Assembly (NCBI GenBank): GCA_026168455.1
Contig: CM047431.1
Coordinates: 26,010,965-26,074,964, forward strand
DNA: 64,000 nucleotides
Origin: Theocolax elegans
Taxonomy: Eukaryota; Arthropoda; Insecta; Hymenoptera; Cerocephalidae
Direction of reading: 5' to 3'
In this document: in pieces, positions 44,262 to 55,270 of the stretch
How the letters are laid out: the number at the start of each line of letters is the position of its first letter
Position numbering within the stretch: the stretch's first letter is position 1
Translations under genes and position numbers: made by a program
Notes under the pieces: model-generated
The model's database searches: none
The model's input: only the letters and a program-made list of their open reading frames with translations
Told to the model about the DNA's origin: nothing

Positions 44262-44816
44262 TCAATTTTTTTCATCAATACAACAAATATGAATCATGTA
44301 TCTTTTGATTGGTATTGTTGAAATATTATAGTTTATATTTTGTAAAATTGGAAACATCGTAATACTACGTGTTTCGTATATTTTTAGTAAATGTGAACGC
44401 ATTTGGGAAATATCATAGTTTAAACTACATGGGCATAAATTAAATACAATAGAGACAGCAAAAGCTATCGCGAAAATTCCACAATCATAACTATTGGTTT
44501 GAAATTGCACTGTTTCAAAAACAATTTTTAATTGTTGACTATCTGGAAATAATCTATTGATGTATACTTTATGTTCATTTTGCAAATATTTAGCATTTAA
44601 ACTATCATAAATGTGTATCGTTCTATTATTGTAATACATACAAATCCAATGACCTTTTTCATATTTTCCAGAAAATAACAATTGAATGTATTCATTATTC
44701 ATTTGAACTGAGTTAATATTATATTGTTTTTGAACTAAAAGAGTTGTTTGCATATTGAATGGTGTACATGATTTAAGGATGTTATTAAATTCTAATATGT
44801 GTTCATCATTTAACAT
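44262..44816 (-). CDS. Ulp1-like (C48) cysteine protease ORF carried by the Helitron
   Basis: Intact 184-codon frame from ATG 44816 (minus). Expected catalytic positions are all present: His56 in KGHWICMYY, Asp71 in HIYDSLNA, Gln106 in VQFQTNSYDC and Cys112 in YDCGIFAIAFA. The N-terminal part NNEYIQLLFSG..GHW is also typical of SUMO/Ulp1-type domains. In hosts these proteases cut SUMO-like tags; the domain is known in several DNA transposon groups. Here it lies about 75 bp upstream of, and co-directional with, the Rep-like repeat region, as if ORF1 of the same element. A CAACAGG acceptor-like site just upstream (44831-44837 region) suggests it may be an exon. It is the only intact gene in the palindrome and occurs only on the left side. 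Confidence 0.8.
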   Translation of the reverse strand: MLNDEHILEFNNILKSCTPFNMQTTLLVQKQYNINSVQMNNEYIQLLFSGKYEKGHWICMYYNNRTIHIYDSLNAKYLQNEHKVYINRLFPDSQQLKIVFETVQFQTNSYDCGIFAIAFAVSIVFNLCPCSLNYDISQMRSHLLKIYETRSITMFPILQNINYNISTIPIKRYMIHICCIDEKN

Positions 44817-44941
44817 AGAAGCCCCTGTTGAAAAGAACCACGTTTATTTATAAAATGTGTATAAATTTTCGTCTACACATTTACAATACTTTTTTAAACA
44901 CTATATTGTTAGTGTAAATTTTGTGTTTATTTTTTAATGTA
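44817..44941 (-). other. Junction between Ulp1-like ORF and extra helicase copy
   Basis: Identical to the region after the right-arm helicase as far as about 44860, then diverges. This marks a breakpoint between a helicase 3' end and the Ulp1 5' side. Confidence 0.6.
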
Positions 44942-46376
44942 TCATTTTCTATTCTTGGATTGTTTAACAGTAATATTTTTAAATTTTTGGCTACTTTTAG
45001 ATCTTGAAAGAGCTACGTATAATTGACCATGGCTAAAACTTGGAGATGGTAAATAGATACCAACTTGTTTGTATGACTGTCCTTGTGATTTGTTAATAGT
45101 CATTGCAAAACCTAATCGAATGGGAAATTGTTTTCTGCGCATGTTGAATGGTATATCTTCTTTAGATGGTGACAAAGTGATTCTTGATATTAAAACTAAT
45201 TTTCCAATTTTTTTTTCCGCTTATAATTTCTGCTTTAATTAAATGTTTCATAAGTTTTGTTACTAATAATCTTGTTCCATTACAAAGACCTTCATTCACA
45301 TTTAAATTTCTTAGAAGAATTACTATTGCACCTACTTTTAATTGTAATTTATGTAGAGGAAGTCCATTAGGTGTAAGGGAATTAAGAAATTCTGTAGGCA
45401 ACATGACATCTAAGTTTTCTCCATTATCATCTTCTGCTGTATCTACACTTAAGTATTCAATACTTTGCCCTTTCATTATAGCCAAAATTTTATTATTTAT
45501 TTCAATTACGTCGTTGTTGGTAAAGGCTAATATAACTTTATCATTTAAATCTTTATCATTTATTTTTATTTCGTTTCCAAAAATTTCTGCAATGATATCA
45601 TTTTCTTTTGTTATTAAATCAAGAGGGATTTCAAGCAGTTCATTTTCTTCTTCATACATATTTAAACGTTTACCTTCACCTACATTTAATAACCATTGTC
45701 TAAAATAATTGTCATTATCTGTCACTCGAAGATTTTCATTTAGTGTCATACGTATAAAATTCGGCCATAAGTAACTGTTTTTAACTGAATTTTCAATAAC
45801 TTCAAAACGACTACCATGTCGTATAACTGGTAATGTTTGCCTGAAATCGCCTGAAACAACCAACATTTTACCACCAAATATTTTTTTATTATTACATATA
45901 TCTTGAAATAGGCGATTGACTGCTTCAAAAGCATATTTCGATGTCACAGATATTTCATCCCATATTATAATTTGAACTTCTATATTACATATAGTACATT
46001 CTGTGATATTAAGTGGTAGTTTAAATGTTGTGTGTACTGTTTTCCCGTTATGTAATAAATTTGCTGCAATCCCTGTCCAAGCAACACATAAAAATGAAAT
46101 GTTTGAGAATTTAAGATAGTCTATTAGAACATTAAGTAAACAGCTTTTCCCACTTCCTCCTGGTCCATCAATAAAAAAGCTTTTTTTGTCTTCAATTTTT
46201 AAATGTTGCACGATAGTATCGAAAATGTCTTTGTTATGATTTTTTAAAGAATTTACTTTGACGTTTATTTCAGTAAATGTGCAACTTTTGTTATGTGTTG
46301 TTGATTTATCAGCATAATCTTCTATAAATGTAGATATAACGGGTAAATTAAAATTATTTAAAGAATATCCATTCAA
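44942..46376 (-). pseudogene. Helitron PIF1-like helicase, third (central) copy
   Basis: Long minus frame 46376-45162 and a second frame 45175-44942. Walker A is intact (DGPGGSGKSCLLN), Walker B is IIIWDEIS, motif III is VVSGDFRQTLPV, and the C-terminal motifs are [14 protein letters not shown] and [13 protein letters not shown]. One frame break lies at about 45170 and a 12-codon in-frame gap after ECTICNI relative to the right arm. The first part of the ORF lies in the same position as 49013 in the right arm. The copy has no Rep of its own and begins at the palindrome centre. Confidence 0.92.
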
Positions 46377-46504
46377 TTGTAGGTTCTTATCAATAATGTT
46401 TAATGCTAGGTTTTTATCAGCATTTTGTTCATATTTTGGGTGGTAAAAAAAGTGTTTCTATTTTTCGTACAAATCTCTTGCATTAATAGGATTGTGAAAA
46501 ATAC

Positions 46505-46530
46505 AAATATATGCAAATATATGCAAATAA
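46505..46530. other. Centre of the Helitron palindrome
   Basis: ATATGCAAATATATGCAAATA lies at the junction. To its left the minus strand matches right-arm 48880 onward; to its right the plus strand matches left-arm 43110 onward. An 11-bp repeat (ATATGCAAATA) at the joint suggests microhomology. Confidence 0.7.
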
Positions 46531-48253
46531 TTGTAATACTAAACATTTTGTTTTTGAATATACACTAGGTAAAGAATTTTCTAATTATTGTCACAAAGGA
46601 AACGTAGACTTACCGAAAATGCCTCCCTATCCGGAAGAATTAAAGCAATTAGCTACAGGAATATCGGAAGATAGTATTAATTTTCGCAAAAATATTCGGC
46701 TATATAATAATGCGTTAGCTTTTGCAAGCTTTGGAGTTAATTTTGATAAGTTATTTGGTAGTGGACCACAAATTCTTAGAATATGTGGTCAAATATATCA
46801 CAATGTTTTTGCTTTACATCCAAATGAAAATGAAGCTCGAAAATATGGGCAATTGTATGTTCTAGATAATGAATTAGCTGCAGCTGAAAGAAAAAGTTTT
46901 AAAAATAATTTAGATACAAAATTAGAATTGTCAAGTAAATTAGATAGCTTAATTTGAAATGTTAATCCTTATGCTAAAGCTTATAAAATGATGTATGAGG
47001 TAGAAAAAGAAAAATTAGAATATTAGAAGAAAAATTAGATAAAAATATATATATATAATGAAGCTACTTGTAATGAAGTTGCAATGGTATTTGTAGGAAA
47101 AAATGGACTGCCTACTTCAGAGCGGGATATAGTTATATATTCAAAATATGACAATCCAATTAGTATTCCTTTAATAAGTAAACACACTGATCCAATGACA
47201 TACCCACTTATTTATCCAAATGGAGGATATGGATGGATGCCTAATATGAAATGCAAATATAAGAAAAACAATATTTCATGTTTGCCATTTTATAATTACA
47301 GACTTTCTATGAGAAATGGATTTAATCCATACCTTAATATGGGAAAAGTTTCTCAACAGTTTACAATTGATGCATTTGTAAAAGTTGAACAATCAAGATT
47401 ATATTTTGTAAAGAAAAACCAAGATATTTTAAGAAGCGATTATTATAAAGGCGTAATGGATTATTTACACAAGAAAAAGGAATCTGAAAATATAAAAATT
47501 GGAAAAATGTTTATTTTGCCATCAAATTTTGTTGGAAGTTCAAGATTCCTAAAACAAAATTACATTGACTCAATGAGTATAGTAAATCGTTACGGAAAAC
47601 CTGACTTATTTATAACAATGATATGTAATCCAAACTGAAAAGAAATAACTGAACATTTAAAAAAATATGAAACTGTAATTGATAGACCAGATTTAGTATT
47701 TAAGGTATTCCATCAAAAAATAAAAGAATTTAAAGAATTGGTACTTAAGAAAGGTGTTTTAGGAAATTGTATCGCCTACACTTATGTTATCGAATTTCAA
47801 AAACGTGGACTTCCTCACATGCATATGCTATAATTTTTAGATAAAAATTATAAAATTAATACTCCCGAAAAAGTAGATGAACTCATAAACGCAGAAATTC
47901 CAAACGAAGATATCTATCCACGGTTGTATAATATTGTAAAACAGTTTATGATTCATGGACCCTGTGGAGAGCAAAACATGAGTTCACCTTGCATGAGTAA
48001 AGACACAAAAAAATGTACGAAAAATTTTCCAAAAAAATTTAATAACAAAACAACTTTTAATTCATCAGGATATCCATTATATATAAGAAGAAATGTTATC
48101 AAAAAAATCAATTATAAAGGTAAATACCACAATAGAATAGCTGATAATCGGTTTGTTGTTTCGTATTATCCTTATTTATTGTTAAAATTTAATTGTCACA
48201 TTAATGTCGAAGTATGCTCAACAGTCCAATGTATAAAATACTTATTTAAATAG
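46529..48253 (+). pseudogene. Helitron Rep protein, right arm
   Basis: Plus-strand counterpart of the left Rep, beginning inside it (NTKHFVFEYTLG). Pieces are 46511-46957, 47084-47638 (TYPLIYPNGGYGW, SMRNGFNPYLN, FVKVEQSRLYF), the HUH motif GLPHMHML at about 47809-47831, and 47924-48253 (GPCGEQNMSSPCM, CIKYLFK). Stops are TGA 47636-47638 (where the family has Trp after CNPN), TAA 47832-47834 and TAG 48251-48253, all shared with the left arm. One stop at 46957 (Arg to TGA) is private to this arm. Confidence 0.9.
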
Positions 48254-49012
48254 TGTTATAAAGGACATGACTGTGCGAACATAGAAATACGTGACACAGG
48301 TATCAGATCAAAAGACAGTTCTAATTTAACTCATGATGAAGATATTGAAAGCAATGAATATAATACTATTAGAATACCCTCCACACGAACTTTCACATAC
48401 CATAATAAGATTAGCTATTCACAATGAAGATGAACAAGAAGTGTATTTTAAAGAAGGAAAAGAAACAGAAATTTTAAAAAAAATGTAGAAACGACATTAA
48501 CAACATACTTAAAATTAAATCAAATCGATTCTGATGCACGAAATTATTTATATTCCGAAATACCATTAAATTATGTAGTTGATAATAATTCAAAAACATG
48601 GAATAAAAGAAAAAAAAAACAAAAAAAACCTGTATTAAGCAGAATGTATTTAGTGAATCCAAAGGATCGAAAACGATATTTAATAAGATTATTACTTTTA
48701 CATGTCAAAGGAGTATCATCATTTCAGGATTTACGTATTGTTGATGATATAATTTATTCTACATTTTATGAAGCTTCTATAGCTAGACATTTGGTTAATG
48801 AAGATAAAGAATGGGACAGATGTTTGGAAGAAGCAACACAATTAGACTTTCCTACTGCTCTTTGTGAATTATTTGCATATATTTGTATTTTTCACAATCC
48901 TATTAATGCAAGAGATTTGTACGAAAAATAGAAACACTTTTTTTACCACCCAAAATATGAACAAAATGCTGATGAAAACCTAGCATTAAACATTATTGAT
49001 AAGAACCTACAA
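48254..49012 (+). pseudogene. Helitron Rep-to-helicase linker, right arm
   Basis: After a frame break the frame from about 48580 reads VLSRMYLVNPKDRKRYLIRL, LLLHVKGVSSFQDLR, STFYEASIARHL and RCLEEATQLDFPTALCELF. This is the conserved segment between the Rep and PIF1 domains of Helitron proteins. It stops at TAG 48929-48931, then reaches the helicase after about 80 bp. In the left arm most of this is deleted. Confidence 0.88.
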
Positions 49013-50469
49013 TTGAATGGATATTTTTTAAATAATTTTAATTTACCCGTTATATCTACATTTATAGAAGATTATGCTGATAAATCAACAACACATAACA
49101 AAAGTTGCACATTTACTGAAATAAACGTCAAAGTAAATTCTTTAAAAAATCGTACCAAAGACATTTTCGATACTATCGTGCAACATTTAAAAATTGAAGA
49201 CAAAAAAAGCTTTTTTATTGATGGACCAGGAGGAAGTGTGAAAAGCTGTTTACTTAATGTTCTAATAGACTATCTTAAATTCTCAAACATTTCATTTTTA
49301 TGTGTTGCTTGGACAGGGATTGCAGCATATTTATTACATGACGGGAAAACAGTACACACAACAGTTAAACTACCGCTTAATATCACAGAATGTACTATAT
49401 GTAATATTAAATCTAATTCAATAGATAGTAAAAATTTAAAAGAAGTTCAAATTATAATATGGGATGAAATATCTATGACATCGAAACATGCTTTTGAAGC
49501 AGTCAATCGCCTATTTCAAGATATATGCAATAATAAAAAAATATTTGGTGGTAAAATGTTGGTTGTTTCAGGCGATTTTAGGCAAACATTACCAGTTATA
49601 CGACATGGTAGTCGTACTGAAGTTATTGAAAATTCAGTTAAAAACAGTTACTTATGGCCGAATTTTATACGTATGACACTAAATGAAAATCTTCGAGTGA
49701 CAGATAATGACAATTATTTTAGACAATGGTTAATAAATGTAGGTGAAGGTAAACGTTTAAATATGTATGAAGAAGAAAATGAACTGCTTGAAATCCCTCT
49801 TGATTTAATAACAAAAGAAAATGATATCATTGCAGAAATTTTTGGAAACGAAATAAAAATAAATGATAAAGATTTAAATGATAAAGTTATATTAGCCTTC
49901 ACCAACAAGGACGTAATTGAAATAAATAATAAAATTTTGGCTATAATGGAAGGGCAAATTATTGAATACTTAAGTGTAGATACAGCAGAAGATGATAATG
50001 GAGAAAACTTAGATGTCACGTTACCTACAGAATTTCTTAATTCCCCTACATCTAATGGACTTCCTCTACATAAATTACAATTAAAAGTAGGTGCAATAGT
50101 AATTCTTCTAACAATTTAAATGTGAATGAAGGTCTTTGTAATGGAACAAGATTATTAGTAACAAAACTTATGAAACATTTAATTAAAGCAGAAATTATAA
50201 GCGGAAAAAAAATTGGAAAATTAGTTTCAATACCAAGAATCACTTTGTCACCATCTAAAGAAGATATACCATTCAACATGCGCAGAAAACAATTTCCCAT
50301 TCGATTAGGTTTTGCAATGACTATTAACAGATCACAAGGACAGTCATACAAACAAGTTGGTATCTATTTACCATCTCCAATTTTTAGCCATGGTCAATTA
50401 TACGTAGCTCTTTCAAGAGCTAAAAGTAGAAAAAATTTAAAAATATTACTGTTAAACAATGAAAAATAG
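49013..50469 (+). pseudogene. Helitron PIF1-like helicase, right arm, P-loop Gly to Val
   Basis: Open from 49013 to 50119. Walker A reads DGPGGSVKSC: the Gly before Lys-Ser, intact in the central copy, is Val. Walker B IIIWDEIS and motif III VVSGDFRQTLPV follow. A frame break near 50110 leads to 50122-50469 with FAMTINRSQGQSYK and [13 protein letters not shown]. The protein family is a 5'-3' SF1B helicase fused to Rep. The P-loop change would be expected to impair ATP binding. Confidence 0.93.
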
Positions 50470-53400
50470 AGAATGATACATTAAAAAATAAACACAAAAT
50501 TTACACTAACAATATAGTGTTTAAAAAAGTATTGTAAATGTGTAGACGAAAATTTATACACATTTTATTTAAATTTTATAAATAAATAAAAATGGAAGTA
50601 TGAAAAAAAACATTAAAATATTACAACTATTGAATGATTAAAGTGAATATGCAAAATAATTAATAATTGTTTGCGCTGAATTCATTAAAATACAATTGAA
50701 AATCGGCTGCAACATATCATATTGTAAATGACAAATCATTACATTAGTTATAATAAATAAAACAATGAAATATAAGAAAAATCCATTGAAATATTACTAC
50801 TACTGAATCATTAAAATAAATATGCAAAATAATTGATAATAGCCTGCCGTTCGACAAAACTTACAGACTTCAAAAAAGAATCAGAGTTTCCCAAAATACA
50901 ACGACCGAAAGTTTAATTCTTATAATAACGTATAAACAGGTATTTAAATTATTATTTAAAAACTTAAATTTGTTAAAATTTTACAATTAGAATTATATTT
51001 GCATATATCATGTATAAAATATTTCGACAGAGCCGCCATTTAGATACAATCACTCACCCAACGTGCGTAAAAAATGATTTTCATAACACTCAATTTTATA
51101 ATAACAATTACTATACAGATTCTATTAAATACCAAAATTTTTAAATATGCATTATAAAAACCATCACTTTGAAATAATACTACATTCACATACAAATTAA
51201 AACCATATATAACACAATGACAGTATTATATACCACTTTATAAAAAATGTTACCACCGCCATTAAAGAAAAATATAATTTATGAGAGTATATAACATGCT
51301 TATATTTTATGTAGTTTGCGCTGAATTCATTAAAATACAATTGAAAATCGGCTGCAACATATCATATTGTAAATGACAAATCATTACATTAGTTATAATA
51401 AATAAAACAATGAATATAAGAAAAATCCATTGAAATATTACTACTACTGAATCATTAAAATAAATATGCAAAATAATTGATAATAGCCTGCCGTTCGACA
51501 AAACTTACAGACTTCAAAAAAGAATCAGAGTTTCCCAAAATACAACGACCGAAAGTTTAATTCTTATAATAACGTATAAACAGGTATTTAAATTATTATT
51601 TAAAAACTTAAATTTGTTAAAATTTTACAATTAGAATTATATTTGCATATATCATGTATAAAATATTTCGACAGAGCCGCCATTTAGATACAATCACTCA
51701 CCCAACGTGCGTAAAAAATGATTTTCATAACACTCAATTTTATAATAACAATTACTATACAGATTCTATTAAATACCAAAATTTTTAAATATGCATTATA
51801 AAAACCATCACTTTGAAATAATACTACATTCACATACAAATTAAAACCATATATAACACAATGACAGTATTATATACCACTTTATAAAAAATGTTACCAC
51901 CGCCATTAAAGAAAAATATAATTTATGAGAGTATATAACATGCTTATATTTTATGTATTCTGTAAACACATTATATTACATCAATTTATTTAAAATTACG
52001 ATATCCCCCCAAATGGAAATTATTTTATGTGTGTGCATTTTAAATATTTTAAATATATGGACATATTTCACTTTCTTTCTGAACACACGCACACACACCT
52101 TCTTTATAATAACCTATAATGATTATTTTTACACAGACACAATATATATATATATATACTTATTTTTTACTCTTTGTCATATTTATTTTCTTTCTGTATT
52201 TAATTCTATCATTATTAGCGTCAAAATTGAACAGTATACTTTTCTTTCCTTAACTTACACTGTTACAGAGCCCTTATTATGTTACTATTAAATGGACCAT
52301 GCATTGAAAAAATATATGATTCTTGAAATGTATACCTTACCAGCACATCCTCGCCGTAGGAGTCGAATACAATATTCATATGTTGGCTAACGCTGGAAGC
52401 ATAAATATATTTTACGGAGCGTGTGTTATAACTATACACGAAAAATCTGAATGACTTCAGTACAACATGTCTTGGTCTGCAGAAACGACATCAGGTTTTC
52501 ATCAAATACACTATCCAAGAGCCTCACTCTCATCCAATAATCTATAAATAGTTATTTAAAATTATCAAATAAAACGAAAACATTGGAAAGTCGACACAAA
52601 ACATATGGAGTTCTCACATCTTTTCAATTCGTCTACGCGAGATCAAGATTCGAGACGCCTTTTTGAAACGATTGCCCGCTCATATACTATAAAGGACCCC
52701 TGCAATAATGATGAAAATGGAGTCGAAATCTCACGAATGATTGACATTTGACGGATTCTTTGAATGTCACGAAGTAATTGATAGTCATTAGATGATCAAG
52801 TTTTCAGTTGAACTTTATTTTCAGTTCTGTCTTTGATGTTTTTTTTAATCTATAACCTCTTTTAAAAAACCAAAATATTGGAAAGTCGACACAAAATATA
52901 TCGAGTTCTCACACTCTTTTCAATCGTCTGTACAATAGTAGTTACATGTAATTTTAAAGAAATTTTGATTAATTTTAAAACTTTGGTAGTTAACTATCAT
53001 ATTTTGTTTATTTCTCAATTTTTTTTTACAAAAACGACATCTCAGTCACCACATTAATTATACCATAATCCTATTCGCAATGCGCAAATTATCATTGTTG
53101 GTGTTAAGGGTAGAGTACGGTTATAAAAATATTTTTGTAATTTTTCTAAAATATTATGTGAAATGGCATGTTTATAAAATATATTATAAAAAATATTCTT
53201 TTTTGATGATTTTTAACACATTCATTAAGTAAAATATTAAAATATTATCAAAAATAGGCTTAAAACAGGTGCAAATACAAAAAACTCCTTGCAGGATAAA
53301 AGTTGTCGAAGGGCTTTAATCCAAGAAAATTTAAATTTATATGCATATAAACTTCAACTTTACACAGCGAATTTGGTGTATCTATAAAAATGCAATTTCT

Positions 53401-53593
53401 GCCTTGATAAACCCAATTGGTTTACTAATTATTTAAAAAATGTAATGTTTTTCATTTAAAAAATGAACATAAAAATGTCACATTTAACTTTAAAGAAAAA
53501 AGGCTGTGTAACTATTTTACATATACTCATCTAAAATAAGCACGATCAAAATACAACCGAGTGAGCGTTAGCGAGCGAGGTATCTGTTGCTAG
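50470..53593 (+). repeat. Helitron 3' non-coding region, right arm
   Basis: Inverse match to 37315-39835, but with a 645-bp tandem duplication (50669-51957). No genes. Ends GTTGCTAG at 53586-53593. Confidence 0.85.
50669..51957 (+). repeat. 645-bp direct tandem duplication
   Basis: Two nearly identical units (50669-51313 and 51314-51957) start GTTTGCGCTGAATTC and end ATATTTTATGTA. The left arm has one unit only, so the duplication is later than the palindrome. Confidence 0.95.
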
Positions 53594-53664
53594 TTTACAA
53601 TTAAATTGCAATACAAATCAAAGTGAAAATTGAAAAGTGCAATACCGACTAACATTTGGTTACC

Positions 53665-53880
53665 CTAAGATGTACGTGCAGTACACGTTACCATAAAGTG
53701 TACGTACAGAACACGTTATCATAAAGTGTACGTATAGTACACAGCACCATATAAAGTATACGTACAGTACACGGTACCATATGAAGTGTACTTACAGTAC
53801 ACAATTCATAAAGTGTACGTACAGTACACGTTACCATAAAGTGCAAATACAGTAATACAGTACAAATAAAGTGTACGAAA
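53665..53880. repeat. Tandem array with GTGTAC...GTACAC hairpin units
   Basis: About seven degenerate units of 24-30 bp, each near CATAAAGTGTACGTACAGTACAC. The core GTGTAC-GTACA-GTACAC is self-complementary. The array decays to the right. Confidence 0.9.
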
Positions 53881-53894
53881 AGTGCAGAGTTAGT

Positions 53895-54195
53895 ACTGTG
53901 ACGGAAATCGTCACACAACTATTCGCGGCGAACACAGCATTCAAACTCATGTTAAATGTAAGTCGTCGGAGAGTACCGACACGGTGGCGGAGTGGCGGAA
54001 ACGCACCTCGGCCGGTCATGAAAGTTAAGCAGCACCGAGCGCGGTTGGCACTTGGATGGGTGACCGTTCTCGGGCTTAGCTTAAATGATCGGTTAGGTGT
54101 TTTTTCACATTCCACAACGTGAGCGGGAGGTGTGAGACATTCGGTTTCGGTGTTAAAGTCTACGCAATGTGACTTTGCCACCCAAACAGATTTTT
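53895..54195 (+). mobile_element. Probable 5S rRNA-derived SINE
   Basis: The 5S-like core (54003-54076) contains AAAGTTAAGCAGCACCGAGC (box A/IE region) and GTTGGCACTTGGATGGGTGA (box C region), both very close to animal 5S rRNA. The 5' third of 5S is not recognisable: upstream GGTGGCGGAGTGGCGG replaces it. A body of about 100 bp follows and ends in TTTTTTATTTTT near 54188-54200. A 7-bp hairpin TGTGACG/CGTCACA is at 53897-53915. A single gene-size 5S RNA is ruled out by the missing 5' part. Confidence 0.65.
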
Positions 54196-54199
54196 TATT

Positions 54200-54654
54200 T
54201 TTCTCTATTATTTTTTTCTATTATGATATTATTTTGAAATCTCTTTGATTAAATTTTTTAATCCTAAATTTTCATTTATTCAATGTTTTGAAAACAAGAC
54301 CATTAATAAATACTTTCACACATGATTATATTATTCTTGTGTTTGCCATAGCGCATTAGTGAAAAAGTTTGCCTGAAATAAGCAGATGTTACAATTATTT
54401 TCCCTCCAAAAAGTATATTATTTCTACAAATGTCTTGAAAAAAGTTCTCAATTGTTTTTTATATTTTTTAAATAAATTTGAGTTTTGGATTTAGGAATAA
54501 CATTACATGTGGTTTGTTCATTAAATGCAATGGTAATTTAAATATACTACGAATTTTTTACCGTTGTCATGTAATTTATTTTAATTTCTACTGAAATAAT
54601 ATTAATTCAACCAAATAGTTTATTATTATTCATTTAATAATTTTTTATGAATGT
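54200..54654. other. Gene-free AT-rich stretch
   Basis: No feature recognised. Confidence 0.6.
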
Positions 54655-55270
54655 ACGCGAGAGTGTGTGTGTGTTTCCCACTCTCATCCCTTTTTCGAAA
54701 ATTAGGCAAATGCCTATTAGTATGTCCCGATCCGCCGCTCGAGGCGGACAAACTATTCGGTGTCGAGCGATATAGTTTTTCCGGCTAAGAAAAGGCGCGT
54801 GAGGCGCAAGGCCGTCGATACCCGGGTCGTCCTCGCGAGGTGTGCCGCGAGTGTTTCTGGTGTGTGATAAGGACGGGAAGTCAGTGTGTGAGTGCGGACG
54901 CGGTGCGCGAGGCACTCGCCGCGGCACAGTGCCGCCTTCCAACACCGCAGCTGACGTCGGTCCTCCGTTGCCTAGGAGGACACAGGGACACGGATCGGAT
55001 GGGCCATCCACGGGGCGGATCCCGGTAAGTCCTATTAATATTACCGCGCGTTCCCCCCATTACCCCGAGTGTATGTGTGTGTGTGTACATCGGGAGTGTA
55101 TTCGGGTACGCCGGTACCCGTATAACGGAGTTCGGGACAGAGTCAACCGCAGGCGAGTATCTCGATCCGGTTGATTCCCGAGACTTCCGCCCGCGCGAAA
55201 GAGCATTGTCGCGGCACGAGGCCTGGATGGCCATCTTGTTAATTAATATATTAAAATAAATGTTTTATTC
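54655..55270 (-). repeat. Dispersed repeat X, copy 2
   Basis: Inverse partner of 35091-35610. The plus strand carries CCCGGTAAGT (55017-55026), a strong donor-like site conserved in position with copy 1, and an upstream CpG-rich part. On the minus strand the MAIQAS frame runs 117 codons, longer than the 63 codons in copy 1. No domain recognised. Confidence 0.55.

Larger units (their letters stand above)
37315..53593. mobile_element. Helitron palindrome: two head-to-head copies with outward CTAG ends
   Basis: The left arm (37315 to about 43105, coding on minus) and right arm (about 46529-53593, coding on plus) are inverse copies. They differ by small indels and by two large ones. Each outer end reads, outward, GCGAGCGAGGTATCTGTTG-CTAG followed by T, the 3' terminus expected for Helitrons (CTRR then T). 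The Rep and PIF1-like helicase genes face outward. Between the arms the left copy extends through a charged repeat protein region, an Ulp1-like protease and an extra helicase half (44942-46376). No Helitron 5' end (TC) was identified. The centre junction is at about 46505-46529. Confidence 0.85.

Noticed and set aside
37315..53593. Assembly foldback artefact
   Set aside because: The arms differ by many small indels, a 620-bp deletion and a 645-bp duplication, so they are not one read copied backwards. Still worth checking with long reads.
53540..53593. Helitron 3' hairpin
   Set aside because: GAGTGAGCGTTAGCGAGCGAGG looks hairpin-like, but both halves are purine-rich and do not pair.
53665..53880. 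CRISPR-like array
   Set aside because: Units are contiguous palindromic repeats without spacers, in eukaryotic DNA.
54003..54076. Functional 5S rRNA gene
   Set aside because: The 5' third is missing and it is not in an array; only the internal promoter part is recognisable.
54840..55234. Overlapping GC-rich frames on both strands in repeat X
   Set aside because: Several frames are open by composition alone; none matches a known protein and their conservation is partial, so they are listed only as a repeat.
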